This document shows positions 34,370 to 46,080 of a stretch of 64,000 bases of DNA, one piece after another. The first letter of the stretch is position 1; each line of letters opens with the position of its first letter. Where the stretch lies: the NCBI GenBank assembly GCA_037952775.1, contig JBANAY010000004.1, forward strand, positions 15,190,001 through 15,254,000, in the 5' to 3' direction. A program made the translations under genes and the position numbers. Below the pieces are notes generated by a model, which was given only the letters and a program-made list of their open reading frames with translations, was not told where the DNA came from and ran no database searches. This stretch comes from Clonostachys chloroleuca (Eukaryota > Ascomycota > Sordariomycetes > Hypocreales > Bionectriaceae).

Positions 34370-35755
34370 CTAATCTAGCGCTACCCTAACGAGCTTTTTA
34401 TTAACAAATTCGTTGAAGCCAATGTAGGACAGCTCTCTGCCGAAACCAGAGTTCTTAACTCCGCCAAAGGGAATATCTGGACCCGAGTAAGCCGATCCAT
34501 TGATGAATACCATGCCTACATCCATCTTCTCTGCGATCAACTTTGCATGGGGGATGTCTGAAGTCATTAAGCATGCTCCCAACCCAAAGCTAGTAGCATT
34601 GGCAAGTTCGATGGCAGCAGCCTCGCTTTCCACTACGTATACACTCAAAATGGGGCCAAACGTCTCCTCTTGGAAAACCGGGTTGTTCGGCGCAATATCC
34701 GTAAGAACCGTGGGCTCCATGTACCAGCCGGGTCGGTCGATTTGGCCTCCGCCATATGCCACCTTTGCACCAGCAGCTCTTGCCGACACCACCTGTTCAA
34801 GCAAACCCTGCAGAGCCCTCTCGGAGGAGATTGGTCCGAGGGTGGTCGATGGATCGCTTGGATCACCTGGTTTGAGTGAAGCGAACGCGATTACTACAGC
34901 CTCAGTAGCATGACGACCTCTCTCCGCGCCAATGACAATAAGTCTCTTGACGGCGGCACATCCTTGGCCCGTGTTGAACATTCGAGAGCTTACTGCGGTA
35001 GCGACAGCTTGATCCAGGGGGGCATCGGGAAGAATAATGAGCGCGTCGGAACCTCCCAGCTCAAGCACGGCTTTCTTGACATTGCACCCAGCGCGCTCAG
35101 CGACAGCGGCACCGGCTCGAGTGCTGCCTGTAAATGTGACTCCACGAACCCTAAAGTCGTCCAATAGACCTCCCAGCTGTGCGACATTGGCGAATATATT
35201 TGTGTAGACACCTTCTGGAACCCCAGCGTCGACAAATAGTTGCGCAAACTCGAGGGAACACTCTGGAACACTGGGAGCAGGCTTTGCAATTAAGACATTT
35301 CCAACCATGAGCTGCGGCGCAGCGACACGAGCCAGTTGAAGATACGGAAAGTTCCAAGGCTCGATGGCAAGAATGACGCCGACAGGCTCTGACCAGATTT
35401 CACACCCTGGGTTAGATGCGACAACCTCTGGCTGAAGGAGCTTTTCCGCCTCGGCTGCAAAATATTCGAACATGTCGACGCACCAACCGATCTCGAGCTT
35501 CAGCTCGATAATCAGTTTGCCAAGTTCTCTAGCAGCACATTGGGCGAGCTCATCAGCCCGTTCTCGCATGAGAGCGGCCACTCTTGCCATTAGACGGCCT
35601 CGTTCGGCAATTGGCAAAGGACGCCAGACATTCTTGTACGTGTCACTAGCCTTTTGAAGAGCAGCCTCGACCTCAGTGTCAGATAATTCGGCAAAAGTTT
35701 GAAGGTGCTCGGCGGTCGCTGGATTATAACTCTGAAACTCGCTTTTAGTGGCCAT
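34370..35755 (-). CDS. NAD(P)-aldehyde dehydrogenase, succinate-semialdehyde type
   Basis: One exon encodes 461 residues (start MATKSEFQSYNPATAEH). Conserved residues are present: EPWNFPY (Asn135), FTGSTRAG for cofactor binding, LELGGSD (Glu232), NTGQGC with the catalytic Cys266, EETFGPILSV, and PFGGVKNSGFGRE near the end. The length and motifs fit the short succinate-semialdehyde dehydrogenase (GabD/Sad-like) branch rather than the 500-residue ALDH class. It is probably cytosolic. Its place beside the alcohol dehydrogenase on the same strand suggests the second oxidation step, aldehyde to acid. The true aldehyde is unknown; a 4-carbon semialdehyde from a lactone or hydroxy-acid ester is one testable option. 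Confidence 0.9.
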   Translation of the reverse strand: MATKSEFQSYNPATAEHLQTFAELSDTEVEAALQKASDTYKNVWRPLPIAERGRLMARVAALMRERADELAQCAARELGKLIIELKLEIGWCVDMFEYFAAEAEKLLQPEVVASNPGCEIWSEPVGVILAIEPWNFPYLQLARVAAPQLMVGNVLIAKPAPSVPECSLEFAQLFVDAGVPEGVYTNIFANVAQLGGLLDDFRVRGVTFTGSTRAGAAVAERAGCNVKKAVLELGGSDALIILPDAPLDQAVATAVSSRMFNTGQGCAAVKRLIVIGAERGRHATEAVVIAFASLKPGDPSDPSTTLGPISSERALQGLLEQVVSARAAGAKVAYGGGQIDRPGWYMEPTVLTDIAPNNPVFQEETFGPILSVYVVESEAAAIELANATSFGLGACLMTSDIPHAKLIAEKMDVGMVFINGSAYSGPDIPFGGVKNSGFGRELSYIGFNEFVNKKLVRVALD

Positions 35756-36847
35756 GGTGGTATTTGGAAGATCGGACGTTACGTTCTTGGTGGTAGAAAT
35801 AATGGCAAGCCAGTACGTATAAAACTCTGCTGTCTTTCCAGTATGCAGCAGTAGACCCCTTCCTTGATATATGTCTATTTCTTGACCAAAGGGTCGAAGT
35901 GACCACCCATCTTACTAATTCTGCTGGGTCTCGATAGGTTGCATACATTGTCAACGCCGATGCGCGAAATGCGGCCGTGACCGAAAATCCGTACATCTGC
36001 CGCCGAGACGTTGACCCGTGACTATGAGAACACACTAAGTGGAGGCATGCCATTAGTTAATTGCTTACACATTGAGAGTATTTCGATCAAACGCATGCTT
36101 AACCTTATATGGAAGCTTCTACGCATAAGCTGAGCTAGGTACCTAGTACGCATGCCGGCAGGCCCCGTTTCCATCGTGTTGGGAAGTTGGGCATAAACGC
36201 CCTTCAAGGGCCCGTTTGGTATCTACGTCTCCTTCAATCTCTTGGTTAAGCTAAGTCATTCAGATGGCGGTGTGATGGGCTGATTCCCTACCAACGACAG
36301 CCATTACGATCAAGCAAAGCAAGGCCCTGCCCACAGAAAATGACCATCACTCTGCCATGTTTAATTTCGGCAGCTAACACTCAAACTTCACATCGGGAGC
36401 GCAGTCTTGGTATAAGGTAAGCGCAAGTCGAAGTGACGAGGAAATACCGAGTGGACCGGAAGATGACTCAAGCTTACTTAAACCTGGAATTCAGATTGGC
36501 AGGCAATCCCTCGACATTTTCCACGGTTAAGTGATAACTAACTAGATGATAAACCCCCGTCGGTTCGCTTACATCCCGAGACCGACGCTTACCCCCATCT
36601 CGCCTATGCATGCGGACCTCCACTGCGGTTTCTCATGTACTTCCAGGGTGCCGAGATGAGGGGACCTCGTGATATTGCGAAGATCGGCACACAATTTGGA
36701 AAATAGTGAGGGTAATACTGGGCCGACATTAAAAGGATCCTCGGCCCCGAGTAGAGTCAGCCGAGTCCGTCAAAACATGCACATGTCTGCCCTCCGTCAA
36801 ACAAGTCTCAGCACCAGTTTTCTGAACCCGCTCCACCAACGCCTACC
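35756..36847. promoter_or_regulatory. divergent promoter, aldehyde dehydrogenase and regulator
   Basis: This is a 1.1-kb region between head-to-head genes. It has mixed composition and no convincing gene. It presumably contains both promoters; no clear motif was found by eye. Confidence 0.4.
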
Positions 36848-38929
36848 ATGCCAGCGTTAGATCGCTTCTTAGATCTACGTCGTGATCCGGCCTCGGCTGC
36901 GGATGCCGGTCCTAACATCAGCTTGGCCCCTAGAGCGATCCGGTCTTGCCAGCCATGTAACCGCCGTAAAGTTCGCTGCGATAGGAGAGAGCCATGCTCC
37001 GCTTGTCAAAAGACAGGAATAAGATGCATCTACCTACCGATAGGCATCCAACCTCCACGCGGCATCAAGAGAGGGCTGAAGGCCGGTATGGTTGCAAGGA
37101 TTGCTGAACTGGAGCAGGCATTGAGCATTGTGACTACTGCAAGGAAGGATGGCCTCCTGTCTGTCTCATACCTCGATCAACCGCAAAGCGCCCGACCACC
37201 AGATCATCAAGCCCAGCTCACATTAAGTCACCTGCCCCATGAACGGCAGGACGCATCTGGGGACCATATCCACCAAGCTGATATCCTGCTCCAAGAAGGT
37301 GCGGCAAGTCGTTACTTTAGTGATGATGTTTTATCAAGAGTCGTCAATGAAGAGCGCAATCATTCGCGCACTGCATTGACAGTATCGCCTGTCAAGATAA
37401 GCCCTCTTTTCATGAAGAGCTCTTCGCCCTTCAACCCTCTAGGGATACTGTCCGTGCCCGGCACGCTTCATCCCCCATATGGTCTTCATCCGGCCAAGAG
37501 TGTAGCAGCTTTCCTATGGAGACAATATGTCGAAGTTGTGGAGGAATGTGCAAGCTGCAAGATACTTCATGTTCCCACGGATGAGATCATCGTGTTCAGC
37601 ACCATCGAAGATCCTTCTTCGGCTTCAGCCGAGAACCTTGCACTGTGCTTCGCTATATACTTCGCTTCCTGCGCTTCTCTAGAAGCTCGAGAAGTGGAAA
37701 CAATATTGCATCAAGATGGCGTCCAAGGCGCACTAGCCCTGAAACACGGCTTTGAGCAGGCGTTGGCCCACTTGAATTTCTTGGACATGCCCTCAGATAC
37801 AACTATCAAAGCACTGACCGTTTACATCGGTGCATTGAATATTCAACATCGAGGGAAAGGTACTTGGATTGTCAACGGTCTCGCCATGCGTGCCGCTCGC
37901 TCGCTCGGGTTTCATGTCGATGGTGGGCGTCTGGGGATGCCACCTTTCCGTGCAGAAATTCGACGTAGGATATGGTGGTGCCTCAATGTCTTTGAGAGAC
38001 GCGCCCATGAAGACTACGGTTTGCCGAGCGCATGTGATAGCGTCCGATCTCCTTCCGTTGACCTACCACTAAATGTTAATGACGAAGACCTGTATCCAGA
38101 TATGGATAGCCTGCCACAGCCACGGGAGGGGTGGACGAGCATGACACCCACGCTCATCAATATTGAGGCTTTCACCGCTATCCGAGAGTCTACTGCCAAC
38201 TCATCGGCGGAAAGCCCTCAGGAAGATGTCCGGCAGCAGATCATGGCGCGCGGCAGAGACGTTGTCAACAAATACATCCAGCACGCCAAACTCGTCGTGC
38301 CCCGTCAGCGCCACATGATACTCATCTCACGGTTTGTGCTGCGAAAGCTGGACTTCGATTCACGGTTGAAATGGCAGATTCGAAGATCTGGGACATCACC
38401 CGACCAATTTATAACGGAGGAGAATATGGCCGAGGCACTTGAAGTCATGGATCTCGTTCGTTCCCTACATACCGATGAGTTGCTAAAGAAGTACGCCGTT
38501 TCGTCCAGGGCCTATACTCAGTATAACATCAAGCTCTATATACTATATCATCTTTTAATTAGGCCGCTTAGCCCAAATGCTGAGCGCGCTTGGAAAAGCA
38601 TCGACGATCAGGTGGCTCCTTGGAATGGTTTTGATGCGGAGATCGTGGGCCCCAAAGCTGAATTTCTTCAAACACTGGCCACTAGGGCTAAAGAATTTAG
38701 GGTTAGAGCTTTAACAGAGCAGGCGACGAGTTTGGGAAACGAAGAGGCTATGACTATCAATGGGCATTGTGAACTTGCGAACGGTCATCTAGGTGACGTG
38801 GGCGCAGACGACAGTTGGCTGGGGCACCTTAATTTATCATCGATCATTCAGGGGGGTTCCTCGATGACGCTATATTACAACAGCTGGACTGGACAGCTCT
38901 TAGTAGTAATCAACAGGCTAGTGCTTTAG
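36848..38929 (+). CDS. Zn2Cys6 transcription factor with a shifted C-terminus
   Basis: A single open exon gives 693 residues. The zinc cluster is classical: Cys34, 37, 44, 50, 53 and 60 (CQPCNRRKVRC-CSAC-C), followed by PPRGIKRGLKAG and a short coiled-coil start (IAELEQAL). The fungal regulatory domain fills the middle (ARSLGFHVDGGRL, RRRIWWCLNVFERR). At a run of six G (38851-38856) the frame appears to slip. As written the protein ends SSMTLYYNSW, but the next frame reads FLDDAILQQLDWTALSSNQQ and stops at 38940, which looks far more like a family C-terminus. An extra G, real or from assembly, would explain this. It is divergent from the aldehyde dehydrogenase and may be the cluster's second regulator. 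Confidence 0.85.
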   Translation: MPALDRFLDLRRDPASAADAGPNISLAPRAIRSCQPCNRRKVRCDRREPCSACQKTGIRCIYLPIGIQPPRGIKRGLKAGMVARIAELEQALSIVTTARKDGLLSVSYLDQPQSARPPDHQAQLTLSHLPHERQDASGDHIHQADILLQEGAASRYFSDDVLSRVVNEERNHSRTALTVSPVKISPLFMKSSSPFNPLGILSVPGTLHPPYGLHPAKSVAAFLWRQYVEVVEECASCKILHVPTDEIIVFSTIEDPSSASAENLALCFAIYFASCASLEAREVETILHQDGVQGALALKHGFEQALAHLNFLDMPSDTTIKALTVYIGALNIQHRGKGTWIVNGLAMRAARSLGFHVDGGRLGMPPFRAEIRRRIWWCLNVFERRAHEDYGLPSACDSVRSPSVDLPLNVNDEDLYPDMDSLPQPREGWTSMTPTLINIEAFTAIRESTANSSAESPQEDVRQQIMARGRDVVNKYIQHAKLVVPRQRHMILISRFVLRKLDFDSRLKWQIRRSGTSPDQFITEENMAEALEVMDLVRSLHTDELLKKYAVSSRAYTQYNIKLYILYHLLIRPLSPNAERAWKSIDDQVAPWNGFDAEIVGPKAEFLQTLATRAKEFRVRALTEQATSLGNEEAMTINGHCELANGHLGDVGADDSWLGHLNLSSIIQGGSSMTLYYNSWTGQLLVVINRLVL

Positions 38930-39933
38930 AGACTTTGTAGTGGTATAAGGTGGTTATTCACATAACGAATGGCTTGGAACGATCAAAATCTAGACTTTTG
39001 TCCATTTAGTCGATATTGCTATCGCCTTGTTGTACTGACTTATTGCTTACTTGTGCGTTTGGTGACATACACCGCCTTAGTAAACCAACTTTATTTATGT
39101 CTGCCCAATTTACACTTGTAATCTGTTTCAAGGCATAGATCCTGACTGACTTAATTTTTTCTCACATAGTGTAGGTAGGATAATGCTGACCGGCCGCAGA
39201 CTCCTCTCTTTCCATTCTACCGATGGCTAATATTCATATTGCTTATAGTGGAGGCTTTTGAGATGTCTAGTTTCAAGTATGTCCGCTCTATATCCCGCTC
39301 TCATGCCCGCTTGACAAGGTGTGTTTTCCGCTGGTCCATCTCGGCTGGGCTTGTGGATTCAGTAATGCTAGCTTTAATGCAGAGCTGGTTAGATGTCTCC
39401 TCTCGCTGCCTACTATTACGTGATGTGGATTAAGTTAAACCCATGGCTAAACGCGAATCTATGGGCCACTTGGAACTTTGTACTAGTGGATGCTAAGAAC
39501 TTGGTATATATAAACGTGGGAGCGGACTCGGGAGCGGACTTGTGAGCGGACGCAAGCGGGTGTCATTTTAAACTATGTTTGTGCTGTGGAGCTAGCATTC
39601 AGAATGGGTCTAATGTCGTGGGTCGGGAAAATAGCTTACCCCTCTTCACAAACCCCTTCCTACCCTAGAGCTCGCACTCCATACCCTTTCTAAATTATTA
39701 CCAAGACATTTAATCACTTTTGGTCTACCTTATAGCCTGGGAGTATACTATTTATTGTAAATAATATAAGCCTTAAGCTATATTAACTTTAGGTGTTGAT
39801 TTTATACAAGAGATCCCCTTTTCTGGCTAAAAATCTTAGTACCAAAACCAAATGTTCGAAGAGATCGCTGGTACAAGCTTTTTTTTTGTACTTCTATATA
39901 CACTCCTAGTGGCGAGTCGTTCGAGCTCTATTC
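38930..39933. other. intergenic
   Basis: No gene supported. A small imperfect direct repeat (GGAGCGGACT-like, three copies) lies at about 39519-39560. The rest is AT-leaning. Confidence 0.5.
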
Positions 39934-42900
39934 CTAGATCCCATAGTTGGGGTCGATCCGAGCATATATACAATTATTCTTCACTGTACCTCCCTGCTTA
40001 TCGCCCTGTTCAGAGCAGTTGCAACTGTCCATGGGTACTTTAAAGTATCGCATACACTCGTCATGCGAGAATGTCCACTTGCAGCCTTCAAACACTTCAA
40101 ACGCGATGATAAAGTGATAGTTCCCGGGAGGTGTCTTCTTTGCTTCCTTGTAAAAGTCGGAGAACACGGGACCCTTCTTGTCATCGCCAAGGTTCCGGCA
40201 GAATGACTCCGCGGCAGCCTCGATCTTTCCATACGAGGATGTTTGACCCGAGTTGTAGCACATCTTCTCGTTCTTGGATGGGTCTGGTGCGTCGAGGTTG
40301 ACGTCTGGGTTGGCAAAGCCGTTCAGCCACGCGGCAATGGATCCTTGCTCGGGGTCGATGGCCACATAGTCCGCACGGCCGCTTGTCGTCAGCTTGGCGT
40401 ACTTGATGTTGGCACCCGATGTGCCGTAACCCTCTGCGACCTCACCGCCGTCTCGCCAGGTAGGCTTCTTGGGGTAGTCGGTGAACCAGACATGGACTCG
40501 GCCGTCCAACTTTCGGGTCCAGACATAATCGGCTTTGCCATCGCCGTTGATATCGACTAGCTGAATCTCACCAAGAGATTGGCCAATACCGGACGCATCT
40601 GCGTCAGGGAGTGGCTCATACTTGTTTCCCTTGTTGTCAGCGCTGTATATATTCCGGTATATTGTTGTATCGCCATTGTCTTTGAGATAAATGTAGTCGT
40701 CTCGCTATGGAGACACGCAAAGTCAGCTCCTGGTCTGTATTGAAGAGTTTGGAAGAGCACTCACCCCGTCGCCATCGATATCAGCAATTCGAACTCTATG
40801 TCCAGGTCCAAGGCCAGGAGCAATTTCTCCAATTAGTTCAAACCTCCAGCCGTATCTTTCAGTTCCCTTGTCCTCGCCCTTGTTTAGGTAGGCTTTGAGT
40901 GCACCAGTCTGGGGATCTAGGTCGAGGTAGTCATCGTATCCATCACTGTTAGCAAAAGAACATTAGCCATCACCATTTATCGCGAGTACATACAAATAAC
41001 CTACCTATCGATGTCTCCCTAGACTACTTGAGAGGTGGGTGCCGCCCCGGATGTAATTGGGTTGCCCGCATTCAGCGGGCTCCAGCCCCAGCCGAGAGGA
41101 TCAGCGGAGTTGGTCCCTTTGTTAATGCTGCGAGGAATAGGAGACGCCAGTTGATAAACAACGCCTCGGGGAAGGGTGCGGTAGAACATGAGCTCACAAC
41201 ACTATCGGGCTGCCCGACTTGGGATCATGCCGCACATAGTCATCAAGGCCGTCGCCGTCCACGTCGGCAAAGTGGATGCCATCTCGCCTGATGTTATCCT
41301 CCGCGCTTCCACGGTTGTACCAGACAAAGAGAGCGCCATGATCTCCGATGAAAACGTAATCATCCTTTCCATCGCCATCCATGTATGCCAGGCGAATCTC
41401 GCTGGGCTTTTTGTGGATTCCATTAGCAATGGTCTTTGCTGGGCCTTGGTTCACATAGATGGGAACGCCCTCCCTTTTGGTTGGCTTATTAAGGAAACCG
41501 GTGAGGCCGCCGTCGTTGACCCAGATTAAATAATCTCGAGCGCGATAGTCACAGTAAAACATAAAACGGGGATCCGGGGTGAAGAGTAAGTTCATACCAT
41601 CGCGTCTATCGCCATTCATCTGAGAAAAACTATTATCAGCTTTGTTCCAGTCACGATGAAAAAGGCGAAACTCACATCGGCAAATACCAATTTCGAATGT
41701 CACTAACAGCTCCTGTAGCAATGCCACCCATGGCCTCAAAGAGTACATCTTGTCCTCCGGGTGATCCTATATTCATGTGGTATTTGAGAGACCCGCCTTG
41801 TCCGATGTACACGTAGTCGGCCCTGCCATCGCCGTTGATGTCCGGGAAGCGTAAGGTCTTGAGGTTGGCGTGGGGCACACCCGACGCAATTTGACCGCCA
41901 TCGACAAACTTCCATCTGTTGTCCCACTTGTCGTCTGGGCCGCAGTTCCACCAGATTCGTACCGATCCGTCTTTCTCATTGACGACCATGTAGTCGTCCA
42001 TCTGAAAAATATGTTAGCCAAGGATCATGTTATTCTCTGAATTGCTGGGGTAACCTACGCCATCGGCGTTCATGTCCTAACGGTAGAGATTGTTAGCTTG
42101 AATTGGAAGCAAAGAAGAAATACTATCAGAGAGAAACGTACAGCAAGGTATACTGTCTTTGATGGCCCTGCGCCACTACCAATGATACTGTTGTTATTTC
42201 CGGCTGGTGACCAAGGCTTGGGGAGATTATTGAGCCAGCATCGAATCTCTCCATTGTTAGGATCTACGAAGACATAGTCTGTTCATCCCAGGGCGTCAGT
42301 CTTCTCTTGTCTATACCATACGAGAGTACCTATAGGATAAAACTTACCCGCTTTTCCATCACCATTCATATCATGCAACTGGACGTAGCGGTTCTCCCAG
42401 CCCAGACCAGAAGCAACCTCCCCTTGCTCTACCCAATTTTTCTTGTACTTCCAGTCACCGTTGTGGCCTATGCTACCGATAGCAATTTGGCCAGCCCCTT
42501 TCCACTGGGGATTGTCCGGGCACGAGGCGCTCCTCTTCTGACTGCCCGTCGCCCAGTCGATCGTATTTGCAACAGTCTTTTTGGATGTGACCTGGATGGG
42601 GCTTTTGCCCCAATTGGGTGCGGGTATGTTTTTGTCGATGCCACCGTTCGCACCACCGGCACCATCGTCACGGCTCGGATCGGATCCCTCGGGATCTTTG
42701 ATCGAAACCTTGGGGATCTGGCTGATGAAGCTGTACCAGTAATCACCCATAATCTTGTACCCGTTGTTCGTCGGGTGGATGCAGTCTTGGAGATCGCTCG
42801 TTGAGAACGAGAACGACGTAAAGTCGACGGCAAGCACGTGTTTCCCATCGCCCTTGCGTGACTTGACCACCTCCGGGATCAGCTTTTGGAACTCCTTGGT

Positions 42901-43550
42901 GCGGGGTGATTGATAGTCGTTGCAGGTGTTGATGATCATCGCGACAAGAATGGTCGCGTCGGGGCATGTCTTGATCACCTTATCAATCAGCTTGCCCAGC
43001 CGTTCGGAAGCCTGCTTGGGGTCGTTTCCTTCAGTAGAGGTGCTACCCTTGGGGTGCATATCCTTGGTCCCTGGTGCTAGGAGAATGACATTTGGGCAGT
43101 GCTCTAGCGAGGACCCAACATTGTCCGAGATGTACTGAATCGTCTTTCCGGACCAAGCTGCCTATTCCCACAACAGTTGCATTAGCTGAGTGCTTGGATA
43201 TAACCCCCGGGCTTGAACTCACAAAGTAGCCGTCATCCATGGTACCAATCGTTTCTGTACCAGAGAAGACAACCTGGTTTTCTACAACGAAAGCCCTTGG
43301 TTAGCCTCGGTTCGCCGTGCGAGGGTTCATACGAGTGAATTAGGTACCCACTTGACAAATTGTCTCTTAGTTGCCTCCGGTATCCGTCCCCACCACCTCC
43401 CTTCTGTTCGCTCATGAGACCGACGGTGATAGAGTCGCCAACGGGGAGGATGCGGAGCTTAGTGCAGCCACCGATTTCTTTTCCGGCTTCCGTTTTTTTG
43501 TATTTCAATATATACGATCCTCCTCCGTTAGAAAGCGGGCAAGAGGCCAT
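39934..43550 (-). pseudogene. SGNH hydrolase fused to FG-GAP/VCBS-like repeats, broken
   Basis: The reading begins at or before 43550 with CTKLRILPVGDSITVGL, the catalytic-Ser block. Good GT-AG exons follow: to 43352, 43281-43223, 43161-42348 (Asp/His block DLQDCIHPTNNGY), 42278-42142, an 18-nt exon 42076-42059, and 42001-41676. Repeats with DxNxDGxxD calcium-binding loops fill the rest (HDMNGDGKADYVFVD, DINGDGRADYV, YMDGDGKDDYVFI, DIDGDG, DINGDGKADYV), as in FG-GAP beta-propellers. Lesions: no clean phase across the intron at 41676-41605, a frameshift near 41180, and TAG at 41021-41019 where Trp is expected. Later exons 41005, 40945-40765 and 40704-39934 are clean. The C-terminal part is Cys-containing. 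The intact form would be a large esterase with a propeller. Confidence 0.75.
42059..42076 (-). other. 18-nt micro-exon
   Basis: This exon encodes exactly DMNADG, a calcium-loop core of one FG-GAP repeat. It is flanked by AG at 42078-42077 and GTAGGT at 42058-42053. Leaving it out would keep the frame but delete the repeat's metal loop. Confidence 0.65.
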
Positions 43551-45470
43551 AGGTTCCAAACTCCGGATTCGGTTTGATATCTTGCTCCCGGATGTGTCTG
43601 TTCGTGATCTCGAAAAGGACCAGGTTCGCAATAAGCTTGTGGAGCAGGACTTGAGGGTGAAATACTCTCCCGTACCTGAGATGAGTGAATTAGTATCAAG
43701 GAACAAGTTTGAAAATTTGCAGGGATGAAGGGGCGTTCTTACCCGTCAGGCAACAGGTTAGGCCATTCGATAAAATCGGCAGCCTTCACGTCTTCTTGGG
43801 CAATGAACGTATTTGATTCTTGTATAAATTTCGACTTGTCGTCTTCGGTGACCTTGTCGTGATGCGCAAGCTGGATCACAGGTTCTAGGTATTCTACGAC
43901 CCTTGCAAATTCATTTATACTACCGCCAAAAGTGCCATTCATATGGGGATTGACGCTTCGTTTCCAGGAATTCGAACCAAACAAATCTAAGGCACCAAGC
44001 TTCCAAAACATCAACTGAGGCCTGTTGCAGAAGAATGTCAGTGCATTGGACATCCCGACCGACCACAATACGTACATACCTATGATTAGACTCTTTTGTA
44101 CTCTCGTCCACACCCGCCTCGCAGACTCGCCTGTTATACCGCTGAACGAGTTGGTCGTAATTAACAAACTGGACTTTTGGCCCGGCTGTTTTTACAGCTT
44201 GCTCCTATCGTGGTGCGGCTTCTGGTCAGGATTCAAAGTTCGGTATAGGTAGTCAAAAGTGATAAGGGAGGTTGTGTTACAATCATTGAGTTCACGCGAT
44301 CGCCCAGGCCGTTCAGCTCCAAACGACGGTTGTAGCCAAGGTATTCGGGCTTTTGGAACGCGTTATACGCTTTCTGTCGCAGGATTGCATTGGTTAAATC
44401 TCACAATTAAGCAGACGTCAACTTTGGATAAGGGAAGCTCACAATCAGCCATGTTTGCCATGTGACCTTGCCGGAATCGGTGTCAAGAGTGTCGCTGAAG
44501 AACTTTGCATATCTAGCGTGTGGTATTAATTCGCACAGTTCTTGAATGAAACAGCAATTAAAAATTGGACAACGTGCTTACCCAGTATAATAGATCACGC
44601 CACTGTAGACGTTGGTCAATTGTTAGTCAGTGCTATTAGACAATTTATTATTTTCAGGCAGCTCTTGACCTACTCGGACGCGAGCTTTTTCTTGGCAGCT
44701 TCAATGGTAGCTGGGAGCTGGGAGCTGAACCAGGGGCTGTTGATAAGTTGCATCGAAGCATCAATCTGGCCCTCGCAGCCGCGGCCGTACTTTTCAAAAT
44801 CAAGCGATTCGGCCCAAGGCTCTTTCTTCAACGTGGCCATCTTGCATATGGCGACTTGTGTAGCGTTGAATGCAGCCCATTGGTATATGCACTGATTTAG
44901 GACGTTGGTAAGCTCCACGTCGTTGCCACCTTGGAGCAAAGTGTTAGAAACGGACCCACAGTTGGTGTGAGAAGCCAAGGTTATGACTTACCAGCAGAGA
45001 GCAAGATGACTTGCTGGGGAAATCTGTTTATCAATTACATCCTGTGTCGCGGCACCGGAGCTCGACTCGAACTGGAAGCTTCTCATTTCTGGAGGTCCGA
45101 GCCTGGGGCCTTGGTTGATTAGCCAGGGGTAGGATAGATCATATCTCCGACAGTTCCATTCTGTTACGACAATGATTTGTGATTAGTTGGCCTAATTGTT
45201 GTAAAAGTTGTACATGAATTGGCCCAACTGGTATTTACCATGATAGCTTCTTTCAAGCGGAGACCTGGAACCGATACCCGCGGAGTACGAGTCTCCCACA
45301 GCGGCCATCTTTTTGAGAAAGTTAAGACCATCGGCGTCAAAGTCCACCGTGTCCCTTGGGAGCAGACCTTTGACAGGCATGGAAAGAAGTCGATATGAGG
45401 TGCGATCCGCAAGTGCCTGGGCAGCAAAGCGAATCGCGCCTGCTAAGCAGGCTCCCAAAAGTTTAACCAT
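43528..45470 (-). CDS. secreted SGNH esterase, one frameshift in exon 2
   Basis: Nine exons: 45470-45239, 45160-44992, 44929-44674, 44602-44582 (21 nt), 44512-44443, 44373-44281, 44201-44080, 44021-43743 and 43675-43528. Apart from one frame slip at the GGGGAAA run (45016-45022), all phases fit and would give 462 residues. The N-terminus is hydrophobic, a probable signal peptide. Blocks seen are AVGDSYSAGIG (catalytic Ser), GGNDVELTNVLNQC (Gly and Asn), QFVNYDQLVQRY and DGYGRVFHPQVLL (Asp and His). This is the extracellular fungal lipase/esterase branch of SGNH hydrolases. Its last exon overlaps the start of the next reading in another frame, so a former fusion with the FG-GAP gene is possible. 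The slip may be a true mutation or an assembly error. Confidence 0.7.
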
Positions 45471-45815
45471 CTTGATCGATTATAGTTCCAGGTAGCCAAT
45501 GCGTCTGGCAGCCGATGGGGGAAGAAAGTAATAAGAGAGCCTGGGAATGAGAGATCACAGAAAAAACGGGGAAAGCAGAAGCTTTTCCCTACCATTGATC
45601 AGACGTCTCTCTCTTCGTAGTTCCGTTGCCAACAACAGACCCAAGGCACGATTCTGCCTCGGGAAACCTCGGTGACCATGTCTGACTAGTGTCAATCATT
45701 CCACATCAAATGAACGTTTGGAATCAATGTATCATGCGGATGGGTAAGATTCTTTTCGGGCATATGCGGCTTACGTGCGGCCTCGTCCGTGTCACCCACC
45801 TTGCGCATCATACTT
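45471..45815. other. upstream region of the SGNH esterase gene
   Basis: A 345-bp promoter-side spacer of normal composition, ending abruptly where the AT-rich block begins. Nothing else seen. Confidence 0.5.
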
Positions 45816-46080
45816 AGAGCTCTTATAATTATTATTATTAAAAATACTCTTAGTATTAGACTTATTAGAATATTCTAAGTCTAGATTAGGAGGTAAATAT
45901 ATAGTAAGAGCTATACTATAGTCCTACTATAATTTTAAAGTAGTAAAAATATAAATATTAAAGAGTTAGGAAGTAATTATAATAGAAAGGAAAGGAAAGA
46001 ATAATATAGAAAATAAAGAGCCTATTAGAAAGAGAGGGAAGTGATTTTAGAAAGGGAGGAAAGAATAGGAGTAAGTATTT

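Noticed and set aside
42307..42804. 165-codon plus-strand open frame
   Set aside because: Antisense to the SGNH/FG-GAP exon that carries the Asp/His block.
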